From Sphaerisporangium cinnabarinum (lineage in GTDB: Bacteria > Actinomycetota > Actinomycetes > Actinomycetales > Cellulomonadaceae): 38,604 bases of DNA. The notes below the pieces were generated by a model. The model searched no databases. It worked only from the letters and a program-made list of their open reading frames with translations, and was not told the origin of the DNA. Both the position numbers and the translations under genes were made by a program. The stretch covers positions 1-38,604 of the forward strand of contig QAPD01000043.1 in NCBI GenBank assembly GCA_003052455.1. Direction: 5' to 3'. Positions 7,818-15,289 of the stretch are shown in pieces. Positions within the stretch are counted from its first letter, which is position 1. Each line of letters opens with the position of its first letter.

Positions 7818-9872
7818 TCAGGGAGCGGTCGGCTCCGTCCCGGGGGCCGTCGGGGCCTGGGTCGGCGCGGTCGTGGGCTCGGGCGCCGGGTCCGTCGGCT
7901 CGGGTGACGGCTCGGGCTCGGTCGGCTCCGGCTCTGGCTCCGGGTCCGGCGCCGGGCCGGACGAGACGACGATCGCGACCGTGCTCCCCGGAGCGACCTG
8001 GGTGCCGGAGCCCGGCGCGACGGAGAGCACCGTCCCGGCTGCGGCGGGATCGGTCTTCGTCGTGACGCTGACCTTGAGCCCGGCACCCTGGAGCGCTGCC
8101 TCGACCGCGGCCTGCTGCTTGCCGACGAGGTCCGCCGGGACGGCGACGGTCGTGGGCTTCGTCGGCGGGGGGTCCGTCGGCGTCGGCGTCGGCGTCGGGG
8201 TCGGTGCCGGGGGCTGCGGCGCCGGCGGGGTCGTCGGGGTGGGCTTCGGCGCGGGCGCGCTCGGTGCCGTCGGCTTCTGCGGCGTGGACGGCGCGCTGCC
8301 CTCGGCAGGCGTGTACCGCGTCGGCATCTTGCCCGCCGCGAAGAACTCGAAGTGCCACGGCTCCGGCTTGGACCCGTTGGGCCACGCCCACGCGGGGTTG
8401 TCCCAGCCGTAGTCCGGGCCGTGCGTGCGGAGCCAGACGTACTCGAGCGACGTCCCCGACGGCACGTTCCCGCCGACGTCGATCGCGAGGCCCCACCCGT
8501 GCTGCGACGTGCCGGGCACGGCCGCGAGGTACGGCTTGACCGCCTTGAGGCGCACCTGCTCGTCGTACGGCCGGTACGCGTCGGTGATCTTCAGCGCGTA
8601 CCCGAACTCCTTCTCGAACTCCGCGGCGAGGGCCTCGAGCTGCTCCGCGGCGTCGCAGCGCAGGGTCTTGCCCGGCGCGAAGTCGAGCGCGCACAGCGCC
8701 TCCGGCGGGATGCGGCCGTTCTGGTACTGCGCCGTCGAGCCGGCGTACCGCTCGACGACCTCGGCGAGCCGCTCCGCGAGGGTCGTGCCCGCGAGCGCCG
8801 TCGCCCCGGCGGCCGGGACGACGCCGACCGGCACGAGGTCGGTGCCGAGCAGCTCGGCGAGCGTCGTCGCGGAGGCGAGGACGTCCTCGAGCGTCACGTC
8901 ACCGTGCGCGTGGTCGTCGCCCTCGGCATGGTCGCCGTCACCGCTGTCAGCCGAGCCGTCGGCCGGGTCCTGGGATCCGTCCAGCTCGCCGGGGGCGACC
9001 CCGTCGGGCGCGGGCACCTCGTCCTCGGGCAGCGTCCGGTCGCCGGGTGCTCCCGCGTCGCCCGGGGACCCTGCGCCGCCGGGGGCGGACGGGTCCACGG
9101 GCGTGCTCGCGCCGGGTGCCGGGCTCGGGGTGTCGTCCGGCGCGGGGCTGGTGGACGCGCTCGGGGACGGGCTGCTCGTCGGGCTCGGCGAGGGCGCGGT
9201 CCGCTCCGCCGCGGTCCGGACCGCGTCCGCCACGGCGTCCCCGGCGGCGTCGACCGTCGCGGGCTGCTGCGCCGGGAGGTCGGTCGCGGGGTCCTGCGCC
9301 TCGCGGTCGGGGCCCGTCGTGGTGTCGCCCGTGCCCGTCTCCGGGCCCGCACCGGCGCCCGGGCCGAGCGGCTCCGGGAGCTCGGGGACCTGCGCGTCGT
9401 CGAGCGACTCGTCCAGGTCGAGGTCGCCGTCGGGCACGAGCGGAGCCGGGACGCGGCGGGCCGCGTCCTGCTGCGCGAGATAGGTGGCGAGGAGCATGCC
9501 GAGCTCCGCGCGGGCCTGCTCGACGGGCGGGGAGACGTGGCCGTCGTCGAGCGCGTTGGCCGTCGCGAGGACCTCGATCGCGCCGTCGAGCTGCTGGTCC
9601 TCGTCGAGGCCCGCCCCGAGGGTGCTCGAGAGCGCCGCGACCTGGGTCGCCGTGGCGGCCTCCTGCGCGAAGAACGACGCGCCCGGGCGCGGCTGGACGC
9701 TGCCGGAGAGGGCCGCGGCGAGCGTGATGGCGAGCGCCGAGGAGATGAGGACGTGCGAGACGGCGCGTGCGCGCCGTCCGAACGGCTCCGGGCCCACCGC
9801 ACCGGCGGCGGGCGCGGGCTCGGGCGTCACGGGCGCGTCGTCCGCGCCCTCGTGCTCCGCCGTGGTGCTCAC
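7818..9872 (-). CDS. Membrane-anchored M15 (VanY-like) D,D-carboxypeptidase with PASTA domain
   Basis: A 684-aa cell-wall protein. A short cytoplasmic N-terminus with RRAR precedes one membrane segment (about residues 38-58, HVLISSALAITLAAAL). A long extracellular Pro/Ser/Thr- and Asp-rich linker follows, including a His/Asp-rich stretch (GDGDHAEGDDHAHGD). The M15 peptidase domain lies at about 395-510 with YRPYDEQVRLKAV, the zinc motif SQHGWGLAIDV and EPWHFEFF. A Pro/Thr-rich spacer, one PASTA domain (about 577-640, from DLVGKQQAAVEAALQGAGL) and a Pro/Glu-rich tail complete it. It should trim the terminal D-Ala of peptidoglycan stem peptides. PASTA at the C-terminus of an M15 enzyme suggests wall targeting; that is inference. 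Confidence 0.88.
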   Translation of the reverse strand: MSTTAEHEGADDAPVTPEPAPAAGAVGPEPFGRRARAVSHVLISSALAITLAAALSGSVQPRPGASFFAQEAATATQVAALSSTLGAGLDEDQQLDGAIEVLATANALDDGHVSPPVEQARAELGMLLATYLAQQDAARRVPAPLVPDGDLDLDESLDDAQVPELPEPLGPGAGAGPETGTGDTTTGPDREAQDPATDLPAQQPATVDAAGDAVADAVRTAAERTAPSPSPTSSPSPSASTSPAPDDTPSPAPGASTPVDPSAPGGAGSPGDAGAPGDRTLPEDEVPAPDGVAPGELDGSQDPADGSADSGDGDHAEGDDHAHGDVTLEDVLASATTLAELLGTDLVPVGVVPAAGATALAGTTLAERLAEVVERYAGSTAQYQNGRIPPEALCALDFAPGKTLRCDAAEQLEALAAEFEKEFGYALKITDAYRPYDEQVRLKAVKPYLAAVPGTSQHGWGLAIDVGGNVPSGTSLEYVWLRTHGPDYGWDNPAWAWPNGSKPEPWHFEFFAAGKMPTRYTPAEGSAPSTPQKPTAPSAPAPKPTPTTPPAPQPPAPTPTPTPTPTDPPPTKPTTVAVPADLVGKQQAAVEAALQGAGLKVSVTTKTDPAAAGTVLSVAPGSGTQVAPGSTVAIVVSSGPAPDPEPEPEPTEPEPSPEPTDPAPEPTTAPTQAPTAPGTEPTAP

Positions 9873-10069
9873 CGCTCACTCCCGTGCTTCGTGCCCTGCC
9901 ACGGACCTGCGGTCCCGCACGCCGGATGTGCGCGTCGTCGCGCCCGACGTCACGGCTGCGCGCGCCCACGATCGGTGTGCTGCACGCCACAGTGCCCTCG
10001 TCCGCCTACCGTACACCGCCTCCACGAGGCTCTCACCCCCGTCTCATGTTCGCGGTGGACAATCGCCCC
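9873..10069. promoter_or_regulatory. Divergent intergenic region, M15 peptidase and coiled-coil lipoprotein
   Basis: About 197 bases between divergent starts. On the minus strand TACGGT within CGGTGTACGGTAGGCGG is a TANNNT-type -10 candidate for the peptidase. An imperfect palindrome at 9903-9915 (GGACC-TGC-GGTCC) is present. No strong -35 is seen on either strand. Confidence 0.35.
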
Positions 10070-10588
10070 ATGAGTTCACCGACACGTCACCGCAGGTCAA
10101 CGTCTCGCGCGCTCGCGCTCGGGGCAGCCGTCGCCGCGACCGTCGCGCTGGGCGGGTGCGCCGAGGACGGCTCGGTGAGCGTGCCGGAATTCACCCTGAC
10201 GGGCGACGGGGTCCAGCAGTTCCTCGACGACGCGCGCTCCCAGGTCGAGACGATCGGCGAGGACGTCCGGTCGCTCACCGACGACCTGGGCACCCTCCCG
10301 GACGACACGCGCGCCCGCGCCGAGGAGGCCGTCGCGTCTGCGCAGGAGGCCGCCGACGAGGCCCGCGCCGCGGCGGACGAGGCGGCGTCCGCCACGGACG
10401 AGACGCGCGCGCAGGCCGAGCAGCGCCTGGCCGACGCCGAGGCCGCGCTCGACGACGCGTCCACCGAGCTGGGCGACGTCGCCGACTCGCTCTCCGGCGC
10501 CGACGCCGCGGTGCGCGACGGGATCGAGAGCCTGCGCACCCGGGTCGACGAGCTCCGCACCGACCTCGAGGACGCCTCGGGCTCCTGA
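10070..10588 (+). CDS. Small coiled-coil lipoprotein, family not recognised
   Basis: A 172-aa exported protein. An RHRRSTSR n-region, a hydrophobic stretch ALALGAAVAATVAL and the lipobox LGGC predict lipid attachment. The mature part is almost entirely Ala/Asp/Glu/Arg heptad sequence, with repeats such as EEAVASAQEAADEARAAADEA, so it is predicted to be a long helix or coiled coil. It is clearly paralogous to the secreted protein at 29493-29993: both begin VQQ-x4-DA-x2-Q-x-ETIG and share DEAR and LADAxxALDxAS. The ATG at 10070 is chosen because a signal peptide follows it; longer upstream readings are implausible. Function unknown; a role in envelope spacing or as an adaptor is a guess. Confidence 0.75.
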   Translation: MSSPTRHRRSTSRALALGAAVAATVALGGCAEDGSVSVPEFTLTGDGVQQFLDDARSQVETIGEDVRSLTDDLGTLPDDTRARAEEAVASAQEAADEARAAADEAASATDETRAQAEQRLADAEAALDDASTELGDVADSLSGADAAVRDGIESLRTRVDELRTDLEDASGS

Positions 10589-10644
10589 CCGGGCGGGCCG
10601 CGCGCGATCGGCACGCGCCCGGTACCCCCGGGCCCTCGTCCGCA

Positions 10645-10664
10645 CCGGGGACCTAGGTCCCCGG
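10645..10664. promoter_or_regulatory. DevR (DosR)-box-like palindrome upstream of doxX
   Basis: Perfect 20-base palindrome whose core is GGGAC-CTAG-GTCCC, about 100 bases before the doxX start. The mycobacterial DosR consensus has GGGAC and GTCCC half-sites four bases apart, the same spacing. A DevR-like regulator is encoded about 4 kb away. The match is seen in sequence; binding is inferred. Confidence 0.6.
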
Positions 10665-10763
10665 GCCCGGCGACTTTTGCCTGACGTCCACCCTTCCTTC
10701 ACAGGGGTTTGCTTGGTCTCAGGAGCCCGACCGCACCGGACGGGTCGATGAGAGGGGACAGTG

Positions 10764-11336
10764 ATGAAGGGGACGATCGAGCGGAACGCCAACGCGCCGC
10801 TCCCCACGGTCGAAGGCACCGAGCCGGAGACCCTCAGCCTCGCGGAGCGCGCCACGCGGCCCACCCAGGTGGTCCTCGGCGTCCTGCGGATCACGATCGG
10901 GTTCTACTTCCTCTGGGCCTTCCTCGACAAGACGTTCGGGCTCGGGTTCGCCACCCCCGCCGAGCGGTCGTGGATCAACGGGAACAGCCCGACCACCGGC
11001 TTCCTGTCGAACCTCGAGGGCACGTTCTCGGGCTTCTTCAGCGGCCTCGCGGGGAACGCGTTCATCGACGTGCTCTTCATGGTCGGCCTGCTCGGCATCG
11101 GGCTCGCCCTGATCCTGGGCATCGGGATGCGGATCGCCGCGGTGAGCGGCACGCTCCTGCTCCTGCTCATGTACCTGGCCGAGCTCCCGCTCGTGACCAA
11201 CCCGATCATCGACGACCACATCACGATGTCGCTCACGATCATCGCTCTCACCCTCCTCGGGGCGGGCAGCGTGGTCGGGCTCGGCAAGACGTGGAAGAAG
11301 ATCCCGTTCGTCCAGCGCAACGCCTGGCTGGTCTGA
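10764..11336 (+). CDS. DoxX-family membrane protein
   Basis: A 190-aa integral membrane protein with four predicted transmembrane helices (VVLGVLRITIGFYFLWAF; FIDVLFMVGLLGIGLALIL; IAAVSGTLLLLLMYLAEL; MSLTIIALTLLGAGSVVG). The DoxX/DoxD family includes the small subunit of thiosulfate:quinone oxidoreductase and redox-linked membrane proteins. The IGFYFLWAFLDK and NPIIDDHI segments are typical of the actinobacterial branch. The ATG at 10764 has GAGGGG six bases upstream, better spaced than the GTG directly before it. A DevR-box-like palindrome upstream suggests control by the hypoxia/dormancy regulator in this window. Confidence 0.8.
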   Translation: MKGTIERNANAPLPTVEGTEPETLSLAERATRPTQVVLGVLRITIGFYFLWAFLDKTFGLGFATPAERSWINGNSPTTGFLSNLEGTFSGFFSGLAGNAFIDVLFMVGLLGIGLALILGIGMRIAAVSGTLLLLLMYLAELPLVTNPIIDDHITMSLTIIALTLLGAGSVVGLGKTWKKIPFVQRNAWLV

Positions 11337-11346
11337 CGGTTCGACC

Positions 11347-11366
11347 GCCCGCCGTGTGCGGCGGGC
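11347..11366 (+). terminator. Candidate terminator of doxX
   Basis: Perfect stem GCCCGCCG / CGGCGGGC with TGTG loop, 10 bases after the doxX stop. No U-tract. Confidence 0.6.
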
Positions 11367-11478
11367 CACGGGGCGACCGATGCCGCGCGACGATCTGAGG
11401 CCGTCGCTGCAGGGAGTCGCTCCCGGGGGAAGAGGGGCGTGCGGGCGGTGGGGAGACCACCCGCACGTCCCGCCCTCC

Positions 11479-11535
11479 GCGCCCGGCAGGGCGACCGACA
11501 GCTCGACGGAGCCGGTCGCCCGCCGGGCGCCTTTC
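11479..11535. terminator. Long hairpin between convergent doxX and TPR genes
   Basis: Arms at 11479-11497 and 11513-11530 match over 18 positions with a single bulged base (GCGCCCGG...GGGCGACCG), followed by CTTTCT on the plus strand. It is likely a bidirectional terminator. Confidence 0.6.
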
Positions 11536-11553
11536 TGCGTGCGCGGCGCGGTG

Positions 11554-12357
11554 TCAGCCGAAGCGGGCCAGCAGCTCCGCCGCCTGGGCGTCGCCCTGGG
11601 CGGCGGCCTCGTGCCACAGGGCCATCGCCTCGGCCACGCGGCCCGCCCGGAGCCGGAGCACCCCGAGGCTCGTGCGCGCGGTCGGCTCGCCGGCGAGCGC
11701 CGCCTGCTCGAGCAGGTCCTCGGCGTCGGGCCCGCGCCCCGCGCGCACGTAGAGGTCCGCGAGCGTCGCGGCGACGCGCGCCTCGCCCGTCCCGGCCCAC
11801 CCCTCGAGCAGCGCGACGGCGTCGTCCGGGCTCAGGGCGCCGCTGCGCACGAGCTCGACCGCCGCCTCCCAGCTCTCGCCCGACGTCGCCGCGAGGAGGC
11901 CGTCGGCGGCGCCGCGCTCCCCCAGCTCGGCGAGCACCTGCGCGAGCCGCACGGCCGCGCCCTCGACGCCCTGCGCCAGCTCGTACCAGCGGCGGGCCGC
12001 GTGCAGGTCCCCGCGTTCCGTGGCGACCTGCGCCGCCATGAACGCCCCGAGCGCGTCGCCCGCGAGACCGGCGAGCTCGAAGCAGCGGAACGCCTCCGCG
12101 GCGTCGCCCGCCTCGTGGTGCGCGACGCCCAGCCGGTACACCGCCCCGGGCACGCCCTGCTCGACGGCCGCCTCGTAGAACGGGACCGCGGCAGCCGGGC
12201 TGCCGAGCGCGCGCAGGTCGTCGGCGATCGCGACGAGCTCGGCCGGGTCGTCGGGGTGCAGGTGCCCGACGGCGGACCGCAGGTCGGCGAGCGCCGCGGC
12301 CTCGGCGGGCGCTCCGGAGCGCGGCGCGACGTCCGCGCCCTGGTCGGTGGTCGGCAT
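11554..12357 (-). CDS. TPR/Sel1-like repeat protein
   Basis: A 267-aa soluble protein of helical repeats. Recurring units such as AVPFYEAAVEQGVPGAVYRLGVAHHEAGDAAEAFRCFELA and EDLLEQAALAGEPTARTSLGVLRLRAGRVAEAMALWHEAA are Sel1-like/TPR repeats, normally protein-binding scaffolds. No enzymatic domain is seen. The ATG at 12357 (MPTTDQG) is chosen because the upstream in-frame extension has the composition of noncoding DNA and AAGGGA lies upstream. It is divergent from the DevS-like kinase. A functional link to that module is possible only by position. Confidence 0.75.
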   Translation of the reverse strand: MPTTDQGADVAPRSGAPAEAAALADLRSAVGHLHPDDPAELVAIADDLRALGSPAAAVPFYEAAVEQGVPGAVYRLGVAHHEAGDAAEAFRCFELAGLAGDALGAFMAAQVATERGDLHAARRWYELAQGVEGAAVRLAQVLAELGERGAADGLLAATSGESWEAAVELVRSGALSPDDAVALLEGWAGTGEARVAATLADLYVRAGRGPDAEDLLEQAALAGEPTARTSLGVLRLRAGRVAEAMALWHEAAAQGDAQAAELLARFG

Positions 12358-12556
12358 GCGGCACCGCGTCCCTTCGGCCCCCTGCGTCGACGGCCCGGTG
12401 GTCCGGACCTGCGCGACGGCGACGTGCGGCCGGCGGCAGGACGGCGTCGGACGTCCCGAGATGTGGACGCACAGTAGCGCGGCGGTGTCGCCCACGTCAC
12501 ACCCCCGGGGCGGACCGGGTGCCCCCCGACCGCCGGCGTCTGGGAGACTGCATCAG
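12358..12556. promoter_or_regulatory. Divergent intergenic region, TPR gene and devS-like kinase
   Basis: About 199 bases between divergent starts. It contains a short perfect palindrome GGTCCGGACC (12400-12409) and GGACGTCC nearby, but no good DevR box and no convincing promoter hexamers. The palindromes may be chance in GC-rich DNA. Confidence 0.3.
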
Positions 12557-13732
12557 GTGAGCGGAACGACCGACCTGCCGGGCAGCGCCGGGCAACGTGT
12601 GCTGGACGCCGTCGTGGCGGTGACGAGCGACCTCGACCTGCCGCAGGTGCTGCGGCGCATCGTCGACGCGGCGATGGAGCTCACGGGCGCGCGGTACGGC
12701 GCGCTCGGGGTGCTCGACGCGTCGGGGCGCGAGCGCCTCGCGCAGTTCATCCCCCTGGGCCTCTCGGACGACGAGGTCGCCGCGATCGACCACTGGCCGC
12801 ACGGCGAAGGGCTGCTGGGCGAGCTCATCGACCACCCGGCGCCCATCCGCGTCCCGGAGATCGCCGACGACGTCCGCTCGGCGGGGTTCCCCGAGGGGCA
12901 CCCGCCCATGCACACGTTCCTCGGCGTCCCGGTCCGGGTGCGCGACACGGTGTTCGGCAACCTCTACCTCACCGACAAGCAGGTCCCCGGGGGCGGGTGC
13001 GAGGAGTTCTCCCCGGAGGACGAGGCGGCCGTGATCGCGCTCGCCGCCGCCGCGGGCGTCGCGATCGAGAACGCGCGGCTCTACGGCCGCGCGAAGCAGG
13101 TGGGCGTCCTGGAGGACCGCGACCGCATCGCGCGCGACCTGCACGACGTCGTCATCCAGCGCCTCTTCGCGTCGGCGATGACGCTCATGAGCGTGCAGCC
13201 GCTCGTCAGCGACCCGGACGCGCGCACGCGCATCGAGGAGACCGTCTCCGACCTCGACGAGACGATCCGGCAGATCCGCTCCACCATCTTCGCGCTGCAC
13301 ACGGCCACGGACCCGGACGCGCCCTCGATCGAGGACCGGTTCCGGGCGCAGGCCGAGGCGGCGACGACCGTCCTCGGGTTCGCGCCCGAGGTCGACGTCG
13401 AGGTGGCGTCCGAGGGGTCCGGCGCGGGCGTGACCGACGGTGGCCCCAGCCTGCCGGCCGAGGTCGCCGACCAGCTCGTCGTCGTGCTCGGCGAGGCCCT
13501 GACCAACGTCGCCCGGCACGCGCAGGCGAGCCGCGTCGTCGTGCACCTGGCCGTGACCGCGCACGAGGCGCGCCTCACGGTCTCCGACGACGGCGTGGGC
13601 ATCCAGCCCGGCGGCCGACGCTCCGGCCTGCGGAACATGCAGGCGCGCGCCGCCGCGCTCGGCGGGTCGAGCACCGCGACCGCCCAGCCCGACGGCGGCA
13701 CGCGCCTCGAGTGGTGGGTGCCGCTCGGCTGA
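12557..13732 (+). CDS. devS: DevS/DosT-like sensor histidine kinase with one GAF domain
   Basis: A 391-aa cytoplasmic sensor kinase with no membrane segment. One GAF domain (about 28-175) contains EGHPPMHTFLGVPVRVRD and FGNLYLTDK. By spacing, His115 and Tyr137 correspond to the proximal heme ligand (His149) and distal tyrosine (Tyr171) of mycobacterial DevS. HisKA_3 follows with DRIARDLHDVVIQRLF (phospho-acceptor His196), almost the same as in DevS. The HATPase has LGEALTNVARHA (N box), SDDGVG and SGLRNM. DevS and DosT have two GAF domains; this has one. The GTG at 12557 follows GGAG. The predicted partner is the DevR-like regulator at 14352-15080. Heme binding is inferred. Confidence 0.88.
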   Translation: MSGTTDLPGSAGQRVLDAVVAVTSDLDLPQVLRRIVDAAMELTGARYGALGVLDASGRERLAQFIPLGLSDDEVAAIDHWPHGEGLLGELIDHPAPIRVPEIADDVRSAGFPEGHPPMHTFLGVPVRVRDTVFGNLYLTDKQVPGGGCEEFSPEDEAAVIALAAAAGVAIENARLYGRAKQVGVLEDRDRIARDLHDVVIQRLFASAMTLMSVQPLVSDPDARTRIEETVSDLDETIRQIRSTIFALHTATDPDAPSIEDRFRAQAEAATTVLGFAPEVDVEVASEGSGAGVTDGGPSLPAEVADQLVVVLGEALTNVARHAQASRVVVHLAVTAHEARLTVSDDGVGIQPGGRRSGLRNMQARAAALGGSSTATAQPDGGTRLEWWVPLG

Positions 13733-13735
13733 GGG

Positions 13736-14209
13736 TCAGCGCAGTATCCGCCGCCCCGTGACGATGCGGGGCACGACCTTGATGACGCGGTCGCGCGTGC
13801 CCGGCACGAAGGTCACGAGCGGGAGCGCGAGGAGCCGCGCGCGCTCCACCGGCTCCGTGACCTCGAACGTGCGGCCGACGAGCACGACGGACCACCCCGA
13901 GCGGGCGTCGGCGTCGAACGAGTCGACCTCGAACGCGACGACGGCGCGGCTCGCGGCCACCGCGAGCTTCGAGCCCTCCGCGGTCCGGAACACGACGTCC
14001 GGGCCGTCGAGCACGAAGTTCACCGGCTGGATCGCCGGCAGCGCGTGGTCGGTGTAGACGATCCTGCCCACGGGGACGGTCGCGAGGAGCGCGTAGCTCT
14101 CCTCCGGCGTGAGCTCCGCGAGCCCTGCCGAGGCGCGCGGGCGCTCGGCCGTCGCGAGCCCCCCGCTCCCCACCGGTGCCCCTGTCCCGGTCCGCTCGAC
14201 TGTGTCCAT
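13736..14209 (-). CDS. PPOX-fold (pyridoxamine 5'-phosphate oxidase-like) flavin/F420-binding protein
   Basis: A 157-aa split-barrel protein. Characteristic segments are ELTPEESYALLATVPVGRIVYTD, ALPAIQPVNFVLDG, VVFRTAEGSKLA and GWSVVLVGRTFEVTE. The family binds FMN, heme or F420. Mycobacterium Rv0080, a DosR-regulon member, belongs to the same broad group. The start is uncertain: ATG at 14209 (MDTVERT), or a GTG two codons earlier. A DevR-box-like sequence lies 36-50 bases upstream on the coding strand. The gene is convergent with the kinase (three bases between stops) and downstream of devR in the same direction. Confidence 0.8.
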   Translation of the reverse strand: MDTVERTGTGAPVGSGGLATAERPRASAGLAELTPEESYALLATVPVGRIVYTDHALPAIQPVNFVLDGPDVVFRTAEGSKLAVAASRAVVAFEVDSFDADARSGWSVVLVGRTFEVTEPVERARLLALPLVTFVPGTRDRVIKVVPRIVTGRRILR

Positions 14210-14243
14210 CTCCACATCGTCGCGCCGCGGTGTCAGATCCGGG

Positions 14244-14258
14244 AGTGCCGAAGGTCCC
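14244..14258 (-). promoter_or_regulatory. Degenerate DevR-box-like site upstream of the PPOX gene
   Basis: On the minus strand the site reads GGGACCTTCGGCACT. Its first ten bases equal those of the box at 15144, and it resembles natural mycobacterial boxes of the form GGGACTTTCGGCCCT. It is placed suitably for activation of the PPOX gene. Inference from motif similarity. Confidence 0.45.
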
Positions 14259-14351
14259 GACGCCGCGCGGTCGCCCGGTCCCGGGGCGCCGGTCCCCGGT
14301 CCGTGCGCGGGCGAGCCCTCGGGCCCCGCCCCGTCCCGCGGGCCGGGCCCG

Positions 14352-15080
14352 TCAGGGACGCTGCGCCGGGCCACCGTGCTGCCGGTCCCCGGCCGCGCCG
14401 CCCGCACCCGGGGCGCCCTGGCGGGACGACTCCTCCTGGCGCATCTCGGTCGCGAGGACCGCGACCTGCGTGCGGCGCTGCAGGCCGAGCGTCGCGAGGA
14501 CGTGCGAGACGTAGTTCTTGACCGTCTTCTCCGCGAGGTAGAGGCGCTTGCCGATCTCGCGGTTCGTCAGACCCTCGCCGATGAGCGCGACGATCTGGCG
14601 CTCCTGCTGCGAGAGGCCCTCGAGGCGGTCCGGCGTCTCGTCCGCGGCGTGGCGCAGGCGCTCCAGGACGCGCGCGGTGCTCGCCGGGTCGAGGAGCGAC
14701 CCGCCCGCCGCGACCGTGCGGACCGCGCCGACGAGGTCGGACCCGTGGATCTGCTTGAGCACGTACCCCGACGCCCCGGCGAGGACGGCCTGGAACAGCG
14801 CCTCGTCGTCGGCGAAGGACGTGAGCATGAGGCAGCCGACCTCGGGCAGCTCGGAGCGCACCTCGCGGCACACCTCGACGCCCGAGCCGTCGGGCAGGCG
14901 CACGTCGAGGATCGCGACGTCGGGGCGCGTCGCCTTGATGCGGGCGAGCGCGGAGGCGGCGGTGCCGGCCTCGCCGACGACGGTGATGTCACCGGCGGCC
15001 TCGAGGAGAGCGGCGACGCCGCGGCGGACCACCTCGTGATCGTCGAGCAGGAACACGCGGATCGGGTGGGGAGAGCCCAT
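14352..15080 (-). CDS. devR: DevR/DosR-like NarL-family response regulator
   Basis: A 242-aa response regulator. The receiver has the acidic pair D13-D14, phospho-acceptor D59 in ILDVRLPDGSG, T87 and K109 in GASGYVLKQI. The LuxR/NarL-type HTH contains LSQQERQIVALIGEGLTN and AEKTVKNYVSHVL. K185, K188 and N189 have the same order and spacing as the DNA-contacting K179, K182 and N183 of mycobacterial DevR. The C-terminal tail is Gly/Pro-rich and nonconserved. The ATG at 15080 follows GAGGGC, with TACGTT six bases before the start. A DevR-box palindrome lies 64 bases upstream, suggesting autoregulation. The cognate kinase is probably the DevS-like protein at 12557. Confidence 0.92.
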   Translation of the reverse strand: MGSPHPIRVFLLDDHEVVRRGVAALLEAAGDITVVGEAGTAASALARIKATRPDVAILDVRLPDGSGVEVCREVRSELPEVGCLMLTSFADDEALFQAVLAGASGYVLKQIHGSDLVGAVRTVAAGGSLLDPASTARVLERLRHAADETPDRLEGLSQQERQIVALIGEGLTNREIGKRLYLAEKTVKNYVSHVLATLGLQRRTQVAVLATEMRQEESSRQGAPGAGGAAGDRQHGGPAQRP

Positions 15081-15143
15081 GCCCTCAACGTAGCCGGTCG
15101 CAGGGGGATTCTCGCGCGCGCGAGCCCGTCGTGCCGCAGGTGC

Positions 15144-15157
15144 GGGACCTTCGTCCC
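15144..15157. promoter_or_regulatory. DevR-box-like palindrome between devR and usp
   Basis: GGGAC-CTTC-GTCCC: two perfect half-sites with the four-base spacing of the DosR consensus. It lies between divergent devR (start 15080) and the universal stress protein gene (start 15290), so it could serve both. Confidence 0.6.
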
Positions 15158-15289
15158 GGTGCGTCGTGCCGTGCGACCCGCGCGTCCGGGGCGGTCGCCG
15201 GGTGCGGCGGACCGCCCGTCCGAGGTATCCAGGAGATGTGGCAGGTGGCGGGACGACCGCCACGAAGGGGATCGAGGACCGAGGTGGTC

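Noticed and set aside
9903-9915. GGACC-TGC-GGTCC as a further DevR box
   Set aside because: Half-sites are truncated and the spacing is one base off the GGGAC-N4-GTCCC pattern; also next to genes without a link to the module.
9767-10069. Upstream extension of the coiled-coil lipoprotein frame
   Set aside because: It would overlap the divergent peptidase gene and place the signal peptide internally; the lipobox fits only a start at 10070.
12400-12409. GGTCCGGACC palindrome as a devS operator
   Set aside because: Short and GC-only; such palindromes are expected by chance in this sequence.
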